Source of the DNA: Parcubacteria group bacterium M10-OD1-1
GTDB taxonomy: Bacteria > Patescibacteria > Paceibacteria > Moranbacterales > UBA2206
Reading direction: 5' to 3'
Length of the DNA stretch: 64,000 nucleotides
NCBI GenBank assembly: GCA_003056145.1
Contig: LSNL01000003.1
Coordinates: 124,001 to 188,000 of the forward strand
Part shown: positions 41,907-51,022 of the stretch, one piece after another
Numbering within the stretch: position 1 is the first letter of the stretch
Layout: every line of letters begins with the position of its first letter
Notes under the pieces: generated by a model
Database searches by the model: none
What the model saw: the letters and a program-made list of their open reading frames with translations, nothing else
Told to the model about the DNA's origin: nothing
Program-made: the position numbers and the translations under genes

Positions 41907-44900
41907 ATGTTTAAGGAAGTAGATTCAAGAAAAAAGTATTCAGAAATGGAGGAGGAAGTTTTAAAGTTTTGGGAAAATAATAAAATTTTTGAAAAATCAA
42001 TAGAAAATCGTAAAAATGTTAAGCAATATAATTTTTATGATGGACCGCCTTTTGCTACTGGCTTACCACATTACGGACATATTGTCGGGACAGTTTTAAA
42101 AGATGTTATACCGAGATATTGGACAATGAAAGGACGAAGAGTTGAACGTCGTTGGGGTTGGGATTGTCATGGCTTACCAATTGAAAATATTGTAGAAAAA
42201 AAATTAGGCAGTAAAACTAAAAAAGAAATTGAAAAATTGGGTGTTGATAAATTTAATGAACTTTGCAGAAGCAAAGTCTTGGAATATGCCAGTGAATGGG
42301 AAAAAATTATCCCGCGACTTGGTCGTTGGGCGGATATGAAAAATGCTTATCGAACAATGGATTTGGATTATATGGAAAGTGTTTGGTGGGCTTTCAAACA
42401 ACTATGGGAGAAGGATTTAATTTACAAAGATTATCGTTCAATGCATGTTTGTCCGCGTTGCGAAACCACTCTTTCACAATCAGAGGTTAGCGAGGGATAT
42501 AAAGACGTGAAAGATTTAAGTGTAATAGCTAAATTTCATCTAAAGCCCAATCAAGAATGGTCAGGTGGAAAATATAAAACTAAAGATAGTGTTTATATTT
42601 TTGCTTGGACGACTACTCCATGGACTTTGCCAGGAAATGTAGCGTTAGCAGTGGGAGAAGATATTGATTATACGCTTATTGAAAAAGATAACGAAAATTC
42701 CTGTAAAAAAGAAGGGTTTATTTTAGCTAAAAATAGATTGGGAGAAGTTTTTGGAGCAAATACAAATAAAAAAGTATTTTTACTTTCTGGCAAACATGCT
42801 TTTGCCTCTCGAGAATATTTTCCAAAACTAAAAAAAGATTTAGAGAAAGCTGGTTATGAAGTAACTATTATTGATCATATCAATCCATCAAGTCCTATTC
42901 TTAAAGATAATTTGGAAAATTTAAAAAAATATGATTTCAATAATGCTTATGTTATAACTCATTCTTTGGGTGCTAGCACAATTTTAAAATATTTAAATGA
43001 TTCTAGTATTCAATTATCGTCATTAACAATGATTGCCCCACCAAATCCTGGGATAAAATTTGTGTCAACAAATCCTCAATGGGTGAAAGAATCTGGTTAT
43101 CTTGATCTTACTATTGACTATAAAAAAATAGCTTCTCAAATTGCTAATCAGCCAGTAATTATCTATTCTGATGAAAATAGTATTTCTGAAAACGATTTTA
43201 AACAGCTCGGTAAAAATTTGAATGCCCAATTAATCAAAGAAAATAACAAAGGACACTATTTTGAAATGGAAATAAATAATTATCCTGATTTTGATATTGT
43301 TAACAGTTTATCTAGCTATATAAATTACAAAATCATCAAAGAATTTAAAGGCTCTGATTTAATTGGTCTAGAATATGAGCCGTTGTGGAATTTATATGCC
43401 GACGATGAAAAGTTGGAAAATAGAGAAAATGGTTGGAAAATTTACGGAGCAGATTTTGTAACAACAGAAGAGGGCACTGGCGTTGTTCATATTGCTCCAG
43501 CTTTTGGTGAAGACGATATGGAACTAGGAAAAGAAAAAAAACTTCCTTTTGTGCAACATGTGGGGATGGATGGTGTAGTCAATGACAGCGTGGAAGCTAT
43601 TGGTGGTTTAAATGTGAAACCAATTGATAATCCGCAAGCTACGGATGTAGAAGTGATTAAATATTTAGCTAGTAAAGGTTTATTATTTCACAAGGAAAAA
43701 TACGAGCATAGTTATCCACATTGTTGGCGTTGTGATACTCCATTGATAAATTATGCAACTAGCTCGTGGTTTGTAGCGGTAACAAAAATTAAAAAAGAAT
43801 TATTAAAAAATGCTGAAGATATTAATTGGTCACCAGAACATATTAAAAAAGGTCGTTTTGGAAAATGGTTGGAGGGTGCGCGTGATTGGTCAATTTCTCG
43901 TCAGCGTTTTTGGGCTAGCGTAATACCAGTTTGGGAATGCGACAAATGCGGCAAACGAAAGGTTTTTGGCTCTGTAGCAGAATTAGAAAAAGAAGTTAAT
44001 CTTGGCAAATTTTATATTATGCGTCATGGTGAAGCAGAATCTAATGCGAAAAAAATATATGATACAAATATAAAGTCAGAAATACATTTAACAACCAAGG
44101 GTAAAATGGATGTTAGTAAGGTAGCTAAAAAAATAAAGGATATAAATATTGATATAATAATATGTTCTGATTTTATGCGAACCGAAGAAACAGCTGAAAT
44201 TGTAGGTAAGGAAATTGGTGTTAAAGTAATTAAAGATAAAAGGATAAGAGAGATAAGCGTGGGTGATTTAGATGGTCAACCATATGACATGGAAATAATT
44301 AAACGTAGAAATAATGGGGAAGATTTATCATATCCAAATGGTGAAAATTGGACAGATGTAAAAAAAAGAATTGATGATTTTTATCGTGATATAAGTTTTA
44401 AGTATAGGGACAAAAAAATTCTAATTGTTTCTCATGGTGATGTTTTATTAAGCATAGAAGCTTCATTGGCTAGCGGAAATTTTTTGGAAAATATAAAAAA
44501 AATTATTAATAATAACGCCTATATTCAAAAGGCAGAATTAAGAGAGTTGAGGCATAAAGTTGTAGATATCCATAAGCATATTGTTGATAAAATAACTTTT
44601 CCGTGCGAAAAATGTGCCAATTCAATAAGTTCAGAACAAACTGGCGTAATGAAAAGAATTCCAGATGTCTTAGATACTTGGTTTGATAGTGGTTCAATGC
44701 CTTATGCACAAAAACATTACCCATTTGAAAATAAAGAAGAATTTGAGAATATTTTTCCGGCGGATTTTATTGCTGAAGGAATAGATCAAACTAGAGCTTG
44801 GTTTTATTATCTGCACACTATTGCCGGTGGAATTTTTAATAAGCAAGCTTTTAAAAATGCGATTGTAAATGGAATAGTTTTAGCAGAAGATGGAAAAAAG

Positions 44901-46076
44901 ATGAGTAAAAAATTACAAAATTATCCTGATCCAATGAAAATGGTGGAAAAATATGGAGCTGATCCGTTGCGTTTTTACCTTTTGCAATCGCCAATTGTTA
45001 GTGCTAATAACTTAAATTTTAGTGAAAAAGATTTGAGTGAAATTTCTCGGGGGACATTTAGGATGCTTTGGCAATCTTATAGTTTTTTTGTGATGTATGC
45101 TAATATTGATAAATTTAAAATTCCAGGTTCAAAATTTGAAATTGGTAGTAATTTATTGGATAAATGGATTGTTTCTGAATTACAAATGTTAATTAGGGGT
45201 ATTAATGAACAGATGGAAAAATATCAAGTAATGCAAGCTACTAGACTATTTATTTCTTTTGTGGATAATCTTTCCAATTGGTATATCCGTCGTTCACGAA
45301 AAAGATTTTGGAAAAGTGAAAATGATAATGATAAAAATGAGGCGTATACAACTTTACACTATGTTTTAGCAGTGTTATCAAAATTAATGGCTCCGTTTGC
45401 ACCGTTTGTAGCGGATGAAATCTATAGAAATTTAACTGGCAAAGAATCGGTGCATTTAGCTGATTTTCCGGTAGCGAATGAAAAATTAATCAATGAAAAA
45501 TTGAATACAGAGATGAAAAAAACACGGGAGATAATTAGCGAAGGGTTACAACTGCGGGCACAAGCTAAAATAAAAGTAAGACAACCGTTAGCACGGTTAT
45601 GTCTAAATTTCTCTTCAAATAATTATAAAATATCAGCTTGGTATAATGATAAAATCTGGGAAAAAATGGAGAATATTATGAAAGAAGAGTTAAATGTTAA
45701 AAAGATAGTTTTTAAAACGAGCGTAGGGAATAGCTTTAAAAACGAAGGAGATATTATTTGGAATAAAGATAAAATAGTTGGGTTGGATATTAAAATGACA
45801 GAAGAATTAGAAACAGAGGGACAAGCGCGAGAAATTATTCGTCATATTCAGCAAATGCGAAAAGAGGTTGACTATCAGCTTGACGATCGTATAGAAATAG
45901 GCTATAGTGGAATGTCTGAAGTTTTTGAAAAATTTAACGATTTAATTACTAGAGAAACTTTGGCAATTAATACGGAACTTTTACAACAAAATAAACTAAA
46001 TCAAGAATTTGACTTGAAAAAGGAATTCAAGATTGATGAAAAAAAATTGATTTTAGCAATAAAAACTATAAATTAA
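41907..46076 (+). CDS. ileS: isoleucyl-tRNA synthetase with two inserted enzyme domains
   Basis: The 1389-residue protein is a type-2 IleRS: HYGH (HIGH) near residue 54, WTTTPWTLPGNVALA, DVLDTWFDSGSMPYA and KKMSKKLQN (KMSKS). Residues about 290-472, inside the CP1 editing domain, form an RBBP9-like alpha/beta hydrolase (serine in THSLGAS, acid in YSDEN, histidine in KGHYFE). Residues about 700-882, between GSVAELEKE and the HKH/CEKC zinc region, form a histidine phosphatase (RHGEAESN with H707, SDFMRTEETAE, SHGD). Removing both leaves about 1023 residues, the normal size. The frame is uninterrupted and ileS is under T-box control, so it is probably functional. Confidence 0.93.
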   Translation: MFKEVDSRKKYSEMEEEVLKFWENNKIFEKSIENRKNVKQYNFYDGPPFATGLPHYGHIVGTVLKDVIPRYWTMKGRRVERRWGWDCHGLPIENIVEKKLGSKTKKEIEKLGVDKFNELCRSKVLEYASEWEKIIPRLGRWADMKNAYRTMDLDYMESVWWAFKQLWEKDLIYKDYRSMHVCPRCETTLSQSEVSEGYKDVKDLSVIAKFHLKPNQEWSGGKYKTKDSVYIFAWTTTPWTLPGNVALAVGEDIDYTLIEKDNENSCKKEGFILAKNRLGEVFGANTNKKVFLLSGKHAFASREYFPKLKKDLEKAGYEVTIIDHINPSSPILKDNLENLKKYDFNNAYVITHSLGASTILKYLNDSSIQLSSLTMIAPPNPGIKFVSTNPQWVKESGYLDLTIDYKKIASQIANQPVIIYSDENSISENDFKQLGKNLNAQLIKENNKGHYFEMEINNYPDFDIVNSLSSYINYKIIKEFKGSDLIGLEYEPLWNLYADDEKLENRENGWKIYGADFVTTEEGTGVVHIAPAFGEDDMELGKEKKLPFVQHVGMDGVVNDSVEAIGGLNVKPIDNPQATDVEVIKYLASKGLLFHKEKYEHSYPHCWRCDTPLINYATSSWFVAVTKIKKELLKNAEDINWSPEHIKKGRFGKWLEGARDWSISRQRFWASVIPVWECDKCGKRKVFGSVAELEKEVNLGKFYIMRHGEAESNAKKIYDTNIKSEIHLTTKGKMDVSKVAKKIKDINIDIIICSDFMRTEETAEIVGKEIGVKVIKDKRIREISVGDLDGQPYDMEIIKRRNNGEDLSYPNGENWTDVKKRIDDFYRDISFKYRDKKILIVSHGDVLLSIEASLASGNFLENIKKIINNNAYIQKAELRELRHKVVDIHKHIVDKITFPCEKCANSISSEQTGVMKRIPDVLDTWFDSGSMPYAQKHYPFENKEEFENIFPADFIAEGIDQTRAWFYYLHTIAGGIFNKQAFKNAIVNGIVLAEDGKKMSKKLQNYPDPMKMVEKYGADPLRFYLLQSPIVSANNLNFSEKDLSEISRGTFRMLWQSYSFFVMYANIDKFKIPGSKFEIGSNLLDKWIVSELQMLIRGINEQMEKYQVMQATRLFISFVDNLSNWYIRRSRKRFWKSENDNDKNEAYTTLHYVLAVLSKLMAPFAPFVADEIYRNLTGKESVHLADFPVANEKLINEKLNTEMKKTREIISEGLQLRAQAKIKVRQPLARLCLNFSSNNYKISAWYNDKIWEKMENIMKEELNVKKIVFKTSVGNSFKNEGDIIWNKDKIVGLDIKMTEELETEGQAREIIRHIQQMRKEVDYQLDDRIEIGYSGMSEVFEKFNDLITRETLAINTELLQQNKLNQEFDLKKEFKIDEKKLILAIKTIN

Positions 46077-46160
46077 TCGCTATTACCGCAAATATTTGTA
46101 AGAAGCTATAAGTATTTGTGGTAATAATGAAAAAGCGGAGATTATCCGCAAGGAGAAATT

Positions 46161-46292
46161 ATGAGCTTTTTTGATAAAACCCTTATTGTCTCAGCCATAG
46201 GAGTTTTTTTCCTCTTAATAAGGGAATTAAACAAAAATAAAAAAGAAACCGAAAAATTTAAGGAAAACTTAAAGAAGAGGGACTCAGACTGA
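46161..46292 (+). CDS. 43-residue membrane-anchored peptide (SD-led cassette)
   Basis: AAGGAG lies 6 bp before the ATG, directly after a GCGGA-GATTA-TCCGC hairpin. The product has an N-terminal hydrophobic segment (about 7-20) and a highly charged Lys/Glu/Asp tail. It is followed after 45 bp by another small SD-led gene. Family unknown. Confidence 0.5.
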   Translation: MSFFDKTLIVSAIGVFFLLIRELNKNKKETEKFKENLKKRDSD

Positions 46293-46337
46293 GATTGAAT
46301 CTAAATCTCTTATTTATCAAAAAGAAGGAGGAATTCC

Positions 46338-46532
46338 ATGGTATTTTTTCAAAAAAAATGGAAAACCTTTTGGAGAAAGGTTTTCTTAAAGAGAATCTAT
46401 TGTGAGAGTTGCAAGGATTCAGTGACTGTTAAAACGCCGGTAGGTATTAGCAGTCAGCGGGGCGTCGTAATCGTAGAAATACGATGCTCCATTTGCCGAA
46501 AAGTTCTAGCTAGAAAGAAGATACTATTCTAG
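46338..46532 (+). CDS. small zinc-ribbon-like protein (SD-led cassette)
   Basis: AAGGAGG lies 8 bp before the ATG. The 64-residue basic product has CESC near residue 22 and CSIC near residue 52, separated by 28 residues, which fits a small zinc ribbon, possibly nucleic-acid binding. It is closed by a strong terminator at 46541. Family unknown. Confidence 0.55.
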   Translation: MVFFQKKWKTFWRKVFLKRIYCESCKDSVTVKTPVGISSQRGVVIVEIRCSICRKVLARKKILF

Positions 46533-46540
46533 CTGGGATG

Positions 46541-46580
46541 AAAAGGCTTAGACTGAAATTTTAGTCTAAGCCTTTTATTT
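46541..46580 (+). terminator. rho-independent terminator
   Basis: AAAAGGCTTAGACT pairs with AGTCTAAGCCTTTT and is followed by ATTT. Confidence 0.88.
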
Positions 46581-46729
46581 ATGCTTAAAAAATAAAATTG
46601 AGAGCTAATTCTATTTTTAAAGTTTATTTTGATAATCTAGTTATTTAAGTTATTTTAATTTAAAGTATGATATACTAATATAATAAGAAAAGGTTTGTCT
46701 AAGAGTTATTATTAGAAAAATTATAAATT

Positions 46730-47719
46730 ATGAAGAAATATAATATCGTAACTATTGGGGGAGGAACAGGTAGCTTTACTCTTCTCTCAGGGCTAAAGAA
46801 GTACCCAGTTAATATATCAGCGATTGTTTCAATGGCGGATGATGGTGGATCAACTGGCAGACTACGAGATGAATTAGGTGTTCTTCCTCCAGGAGATGTT
46901 CGTCAATGCTTAGTGGCCTTGAGTGAAGAATCAAAAACTTTGCGAGAATTAATGAGCTATCGTTTTGAGAATGGAGGTTTAGAAGGGCATAGCTTTGGTA
47001 ATATCTTTTTATCGGCTTTAGAAAAAATGGAAAAAAGTTTTTCTGGTGGTGTTAAAGAAGCAGCCAAAATATTACGCATTAAGGGAGAAGTTATTCCAGT
47101 TATTGATGGTAATGTGAGAATGCATATTAAATTAAATAATGATAAAATCATAGTTGGTGAAAACAATCTTGATAAAAATGAAGAGATAAGGAAAATTGGA
47201 ATAAAAGAAATATTTCTTCAGCCCTCAGTTTTTGCTAACAAAGAAGCAATTAAAAAAATAAAAGAAGCTGATTTAGTTATTATTGGTCCAGGGGATTATT
47301 TTGGATCTATTGTGCCTAATTTTTTAGCACGTGGAATTCCTAAATCCTTAAGGGAAACTAAAGCCAAAATTATTTATGTTTGTAATTTAACTAATAAAAA
47401 AGGTCAGACTGATAATTTTAGTTTAGAAAAATATGTAGAAGAAATAAATAAACTTATTAAAAAAGAAAGAATAGATGCAGTTATTTTTAATAATAAAAAA
47501 ATTAACGCTAGCCTCATTAAGAGATACGAAAAAAGGGAAGGAAAAAACTCGGTAGTGAAAATTGAGAATAAGAAAGTTAAAAATTATAAAATTTTACAAG
47601 TTGATTTAGTAAATGGAGCTAAAAAGGGCTTATTATGTAAAGAGCAATCTTTTATTCGTCACGATTCAGTTAAATTAGCTCGGGCTATAATGGAATTACA
47701 GAGCTTTCTCTGTAATTAA
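46730..47719 (+). CDS. yvcK: YvcK/CofD-family protein (gluconeogenesis factor)
   Basis: The 329-residue protein starts with VTIGGGTGSFTLLSGLK and SMADDGGSTGRLRDELG, the sugar-nucleotide-binding signature of YvcK, followed by PPGDVRQCLVALS and HSFGNIFLSALE. YvcK proteins affect cell wall precursor supply and in Bacillus bind UDP-GlcNAc. The next gene, glmS, feeds the same pathway. Confidence 0.92.
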   Translation: MKKYNIVTIGGGTGSFTLLSGLKKYPVNISAIVSMADDGGSTGRLRDELGVLPPGDVRQCLVALSEESKTLRELMSYRFENGGLEGHSFGNIFLSALEKMEKSFSGGVKEAAKILRIKGEVIPVIDGNVRMHIKLNNDKIIVGENNLDKNEEIRKIGIKEIFLQPSVFANKEAIKKIKEADLVIIGPGDYFGSIVPNFLARGIPKSLRETKAKIIYVCNLTNKKGQTDNFSLEKYVEEINKLIKKERIDAVIFNNKKINASLIKRYEKREGKNSVVKIENKKVKNYKILQVDLVNGAKKGLLCKEQSFIRHDSVKLARAIMELQSFLCN

Positions 47720-47746
47720 AAAAGTAATTAATTTTAATTTAAGCCT

Positions 47747-49582
47747 ATGTGTGGAATTGTTGGTTATATTGGGAAACGAAAAGCCGTTCCGATTTTAATA
47801 GAAGGACTTAATCGCTTAGAATATCGTGGTTATGATAGTGCTGGTCTATCCGTTATAAATAAAGGAAAGATAAAATCTTTTAAATCAGTAGGGAGAGTAA
47901 GTGAGTTAGAAAAAAAAATTAAAGATAATCTTCTAGGACAAATAGGAATTGCTCATACTCGCTGGGCTACTCATGGTAAACCTTCGCAAAAAAATTGCCA
48001 TCCTCATTATAGTTGTGAAAAGGACATCCATATTGTGCACAATGGAATAATTGAGAATTATGATGAATTAAAAAAACAACTTATCAAAAAAGGGCATCAA
48101 TTTAAATCGGATACCGACAGTGAAGTAATTGCTCACTTAATAGAGGAATTTATTAAAAAGGCAACCTTAAAAACAGCCGTTGTTAAAGCCGTAAAGATGT
48201 TACAAGGAACTTATGGCGTGGCTGTAATAAGCAAAAAAGAACCGCATAAAATAATAGTAGCTAGGAACGGAAGTCCTTTAGTGATTGGAGTAGGAAAGGA
48301 AGAATTTATAATTGCTTCTGATGTGAGTGCTATTGTTCGTTACACAGACGAAGTTATTTATTTGAATGATGGAGAGATAGCAGAAATCAGTGAAGATAAT
48401 TTAGAAATAACTAATTTAAAAAGAGAAATTGTCAATAACCCAATTAAAAAATTAGATTGGACAATTGAAAAATCACAAAAAGGTGGTTTTGATCACTTCA
48501 TGTTAAAGGAAATATTTGAACAACCAGAATCAATCAGAAATGCTTTAAGAGGGAGAACGGAAAAATTTATCTCAGAAGATTTTTTACCGACTTTAGGAGG
48601 GCTAGAATCGGTTACCAAAAAATTAAGAAAAATTAAGAAAATAATTATTATTTCTTGCGGTACTTCTTATTACGCTGGATTGATAGGGGAATATATGTTT
48701 GAGGAATATGCTGGTATTCCAACGGAAGTGGAATATGCCTCGGAATTTCGTTATCGGAAATCAGTTTTAGATGAAACAACGGCCGTTATTGCTATTTCTC
48801 AATCAGGAGAAACAGCGGATACACTAGCAGCAGTACGAGAGGCTAAAAATAAAGGAGCTTTGACTTTAGGAATAATCAATGTTGTTGGTTCTACTATTGC
48901 TCGACAAACAGAGGCCGGTACTTATACTCTTTCTGGTCCTGAAATTGGAGTAGCTTCTACCAAAGCTTTTACTAGTCAACTTTCTACTTTAATTCTTTGG
49001 ACTTTAGTTTTGGGTCGACAAAGAAATATGTCATTTGCTATGAGTAAAAAAATTGCTCAAGAACTAAATAAAATACCTACTAAAGTAGAAAAGATACTTA
49101 AAAAATCTAGAGAGATTAAAAAAATTGTTAAAAAATATATTACGGTCAAAGATTTTTTATATTTAGGTCGAAAATATAATTTTCCTATTGCTTTAGAAGG
49201 AGCACTAAAAATTAAAGAAATATCTTATATTCACGCTGAAGGTTATCCGACTGGTGAAATGAAACATGGTCCGATTGCGTTAATTGATAAAGATTTTCCT
49301 GCGCTCTTTATTGTGCCTCAAGATAGTATTTATGAAAAAAATCTAAGTGGGATGCAAGAAATTAAAGCACGAGGTGGAAAAATTATTGCTTTAGCCACAG
49401 AAGGAGATAAAAAAATTATTAATTTAGCAGATGATGTAATTTATATCCCGAAGACTTTGGAAATGTTAACTCCGCTAATTTCAGTTATCCCTCTACAATT
49501 GTTGGCTTATTATTTTGGAGTAATGAAAGGGCTAGATGTAGATAAACCGCGTAATTTAGCTAAAAGCGTGACTGTAGAATAA
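47747..49582 (+). CDS. glmS: glutamine-fructose-6-phosphate aminotransferase
   Basis: The 611-residue protein begins MCGIVGYIG with the catalytic N-terminal Cys2. It has a class II glutaminase domain (THGKPSQKNCHPH) and two SIS domains (SCGTSYYAG, SQSGETADT). It makes glucosamine-6-phosphate for cell wall synthesis. It lies 27 bp after yvcK. Confidence 0.97.
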   Translation: MCGIVGYIGKRKAVPILIEGLNRLEYRGYDSAGLSVINKGKIKSFKSVGRVSELEKKIKDNLLGQIGIAHTRWATHGKPSQKNCHPHYSCEKDIHIVHNGIIENYDELKKQLIKKGHQFKSDTDSEVIAHLIEEFIKKATLKTAVVKAVKMLQGTYGVAVISKKEPHKIIVARNGSPLVIGVGKEEFIIASDVSAIVRYTDEVIYLNDGEIAEISEDNLEITNLKREIVNNPIKKLDWTIEKSQKGGFDHFMLKEIFEQPESIRNALRGRTEKFISEDFLPTLGGLESVTKKLRKIKKIIIISCGTSYYAGLIGEYMFEEYAGIPTEVEYASEFRYRKSVLDETTAVIAISQSGETADTLAAVREAKNKGALTLGIINVVGSTIARQTEAGTYTLSGPEIGVASTKAFTSQLSTLILWTLVLGRQRNMSFAMSKKIAQELNKIPTKVEKILKKSREIKKIVKKYITVKDFLYLGRKYNFPIALEGALKIKEISYIHAEGYPTGEMKHGPIALIDKDFPALFIVPQDSIYEKNLSGMQEIKARGGKIIALATEGDKKIINLADDVIYIPKTLEMLTPLISVIPLQLLAYYFGVMKGLDVDKPRNLAKSVTVE

Positions 49583-49585
49583 ACG

Positions 49586-49954
49586 ATGAATATTAAAACT
49601 ATTAAAAATGATAGAGATTATTTTTGGACTAATCATTCTAAATATAAATTATTGGAATATAATGTAAGTCCTAATATAGTTAAGTTGGTAATTAAAAGTC
49701 CCGAGAGAATTGAGGAGGGTGTAGCTCCAGAAACAATTGCTGTAATGAAAAGAAAGGATACTAAAAAAACACAAAGAGAAATTTGGGTAATGTATCAAAA
49801 AAATAAAAAAAAGAAAGCTCAAAAAACTAAACACATTTCTATTTTATCAAGAATGAAAATTATTAGTGTTTGGATTTATCCTGGTACTAGTCCAAAAGGA
49901 AAAGAAATTTTTATTCCAGATGATGTTTGGGAAATTATCAATGAGAATAAGTAA
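49586..49954 (+). CDS. hypothetical protein, DUF4258-like layout
   Basis: The 122-residue basic protein starts 3 bp after glmS. Its helix-helix-strand start (WTNHSKYKLLEYN, then IVKLVIKSPERIEEG) and the later KIISVWIYPG strand recall DUF4258/BrnT-like small domains. A Lys-rich insertion lies in the middle (about 75-85). No partner antitoxin-like gene is present, so the toxin reading is not supported. Function unknown. Confidence 0.4.
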   Translation: MNIKTIKNDRDYFWTNHSKYKLLEYNVSPNIVKLVIKSPERIEEGVAPETIAVMKRKDTKKTQREIWVMYQKNKKKKAQKTKHISILSRMKIISVWIYPGTSPKGKEIFIPDDVWEIINENK

Positions 49955-49981
49955 GATTTAATTTTTTAATGTAGGTAATTA

Positions 49982-51022
49982 ATGGACATTGAAAAGCTAG
50001 AAAAGATTTTAGTAAATAATCAGCAACCAAAATTTCGCTTAGCTCAAATCAAAAAAGCTATTTTTCAAGAAGGTAAAACTTCCTTTTCAGAAATTTCTAA
50101 TATTCCCAAAGCTTTAAGAATAATTTTAGAAAAAGAAGTGGGAATATTATTATTTCAAGTGGTTAAAGTACTAGTTTCTATAGACGGACAATCAATTAAA
50201 GCTCTTTTAAAAATGGAAGACGGAAAATTAGTAGAAACAGTTTTGCTTTCACCAAAACCTAGGATTTGGTCGGTTTGTCTTTCTAGTCAAATTGGGTGTC
50301 CGATGGGATGCCAATTCTGTGCGACTGGAAAAATGGGCTTTGTTAGAGATTTAAAGGCAGAAGAAATTTTTGATCAAGTTTTATTTTGGCGTCAATATTT
50401 AGCTAAAAATAAAGTAAAAGGAAAATTAACCAATATTATTTATATGGGAATGGGCGAGCCATTTTTAAATTGGAAAAATGTTAAGCAGAGTTTGTTAGTC
50501 TTAATTAATAAAAAATATTTTGATTTTAGAACAAGGGCCATTTCTATTTCTACAGTTGGTTTTCCGACCGGAATAGAAAAAATTGCTAGTGAATTTCCTC
50601 AAATAAATTTAGCTCTTTCTCTACATTTTACTCAAGATAAATTGCGAAACGAGTTGATGCCAATTAATCAAACTTTTAACTTAGCAAAATTAAAGGATAG
50701 CTTAGAAAAATATATTGAAAAATGTAACCGAAAAGTTTTCTTGGAGTATGTAATGTTTCAAGGTTTAAATGATAGCGAGAAAGACGCTCAAAATTTAGTT
50801 AAGTATGTTCAAAGTTTTCAAAAAACTTATTTGATTCATATAAATTTAATAAGGTATAATGAAACATCAACTAAATTTAAGGCTACTTCTTATGAGCAAA
50901 TGCAAAAATTTAAAGACTATTTAATTCAAAATAGAATTAAGGTTACTATTAGGAAGAGTCTAGGAACAGATATTAAAGGCGCTTGTGGACAATTAGCAGG
51001 AATTATAAATATTAAAAACTAA
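49982..51022 (+). CDS. rlmN: 23S rRNA (A2503-C2)/tRNA (A37-C2)-methyltransferase RlmN
   Basis: The 346-residue radical SAM methyltransferase has the cluster motif CPMGCQFCATGKMGF near residue 104, NIIYMGMGEPFLN and a late cysteine in GACGQLAG near residue 335 that forms the methyl-carrying intermediate. The stop overlaps the dxs start by one base (TAATG). Confidence 0.96.
   Translation: MDIEKLEKILVNNQQPKFRLAQIKKAIFQEGKTSFSEISNIPKALRIILEKEVGILLFQVVKVLVSIDGQSIKALLKMEDGKLVETVLLSPKPRIWSVCLSSQIGCPMGCQFCATGKMGFVRDLKAEEIFDQVLFWRQYLAKNKVKGKLTNIIYMGMGEPFLNWKNVKQSLLVLINKKYFDFRTRAISISTVGFPTGIEKIASEFPQINLALSLHFTQDKLRNELMPINQTFNLAKLKDSLEKYIEKCNRKVFLEYVMFQGLNDSEKDAQNLVKYVQSFQKTYLIHINLIRYNETSTKFKATSYEQMQKFKDYLIQNRIKVTIRKSLGTDIKGACGQLAGIINIKN

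Noticed and set aside
41907..46076. Intein(s) in ileS
   Set aside because: The extra segments have no Cys/Ser start, no His-Asn end and no splicing blocks; they match a hydrolase and a histidine phosphatase instead.
49586..49954. Toxin of a toxin-antitoxin pair
   Set aside because: The DUF4258/BrnT-like layout is weak and there is no small antitoxin gene next to it.
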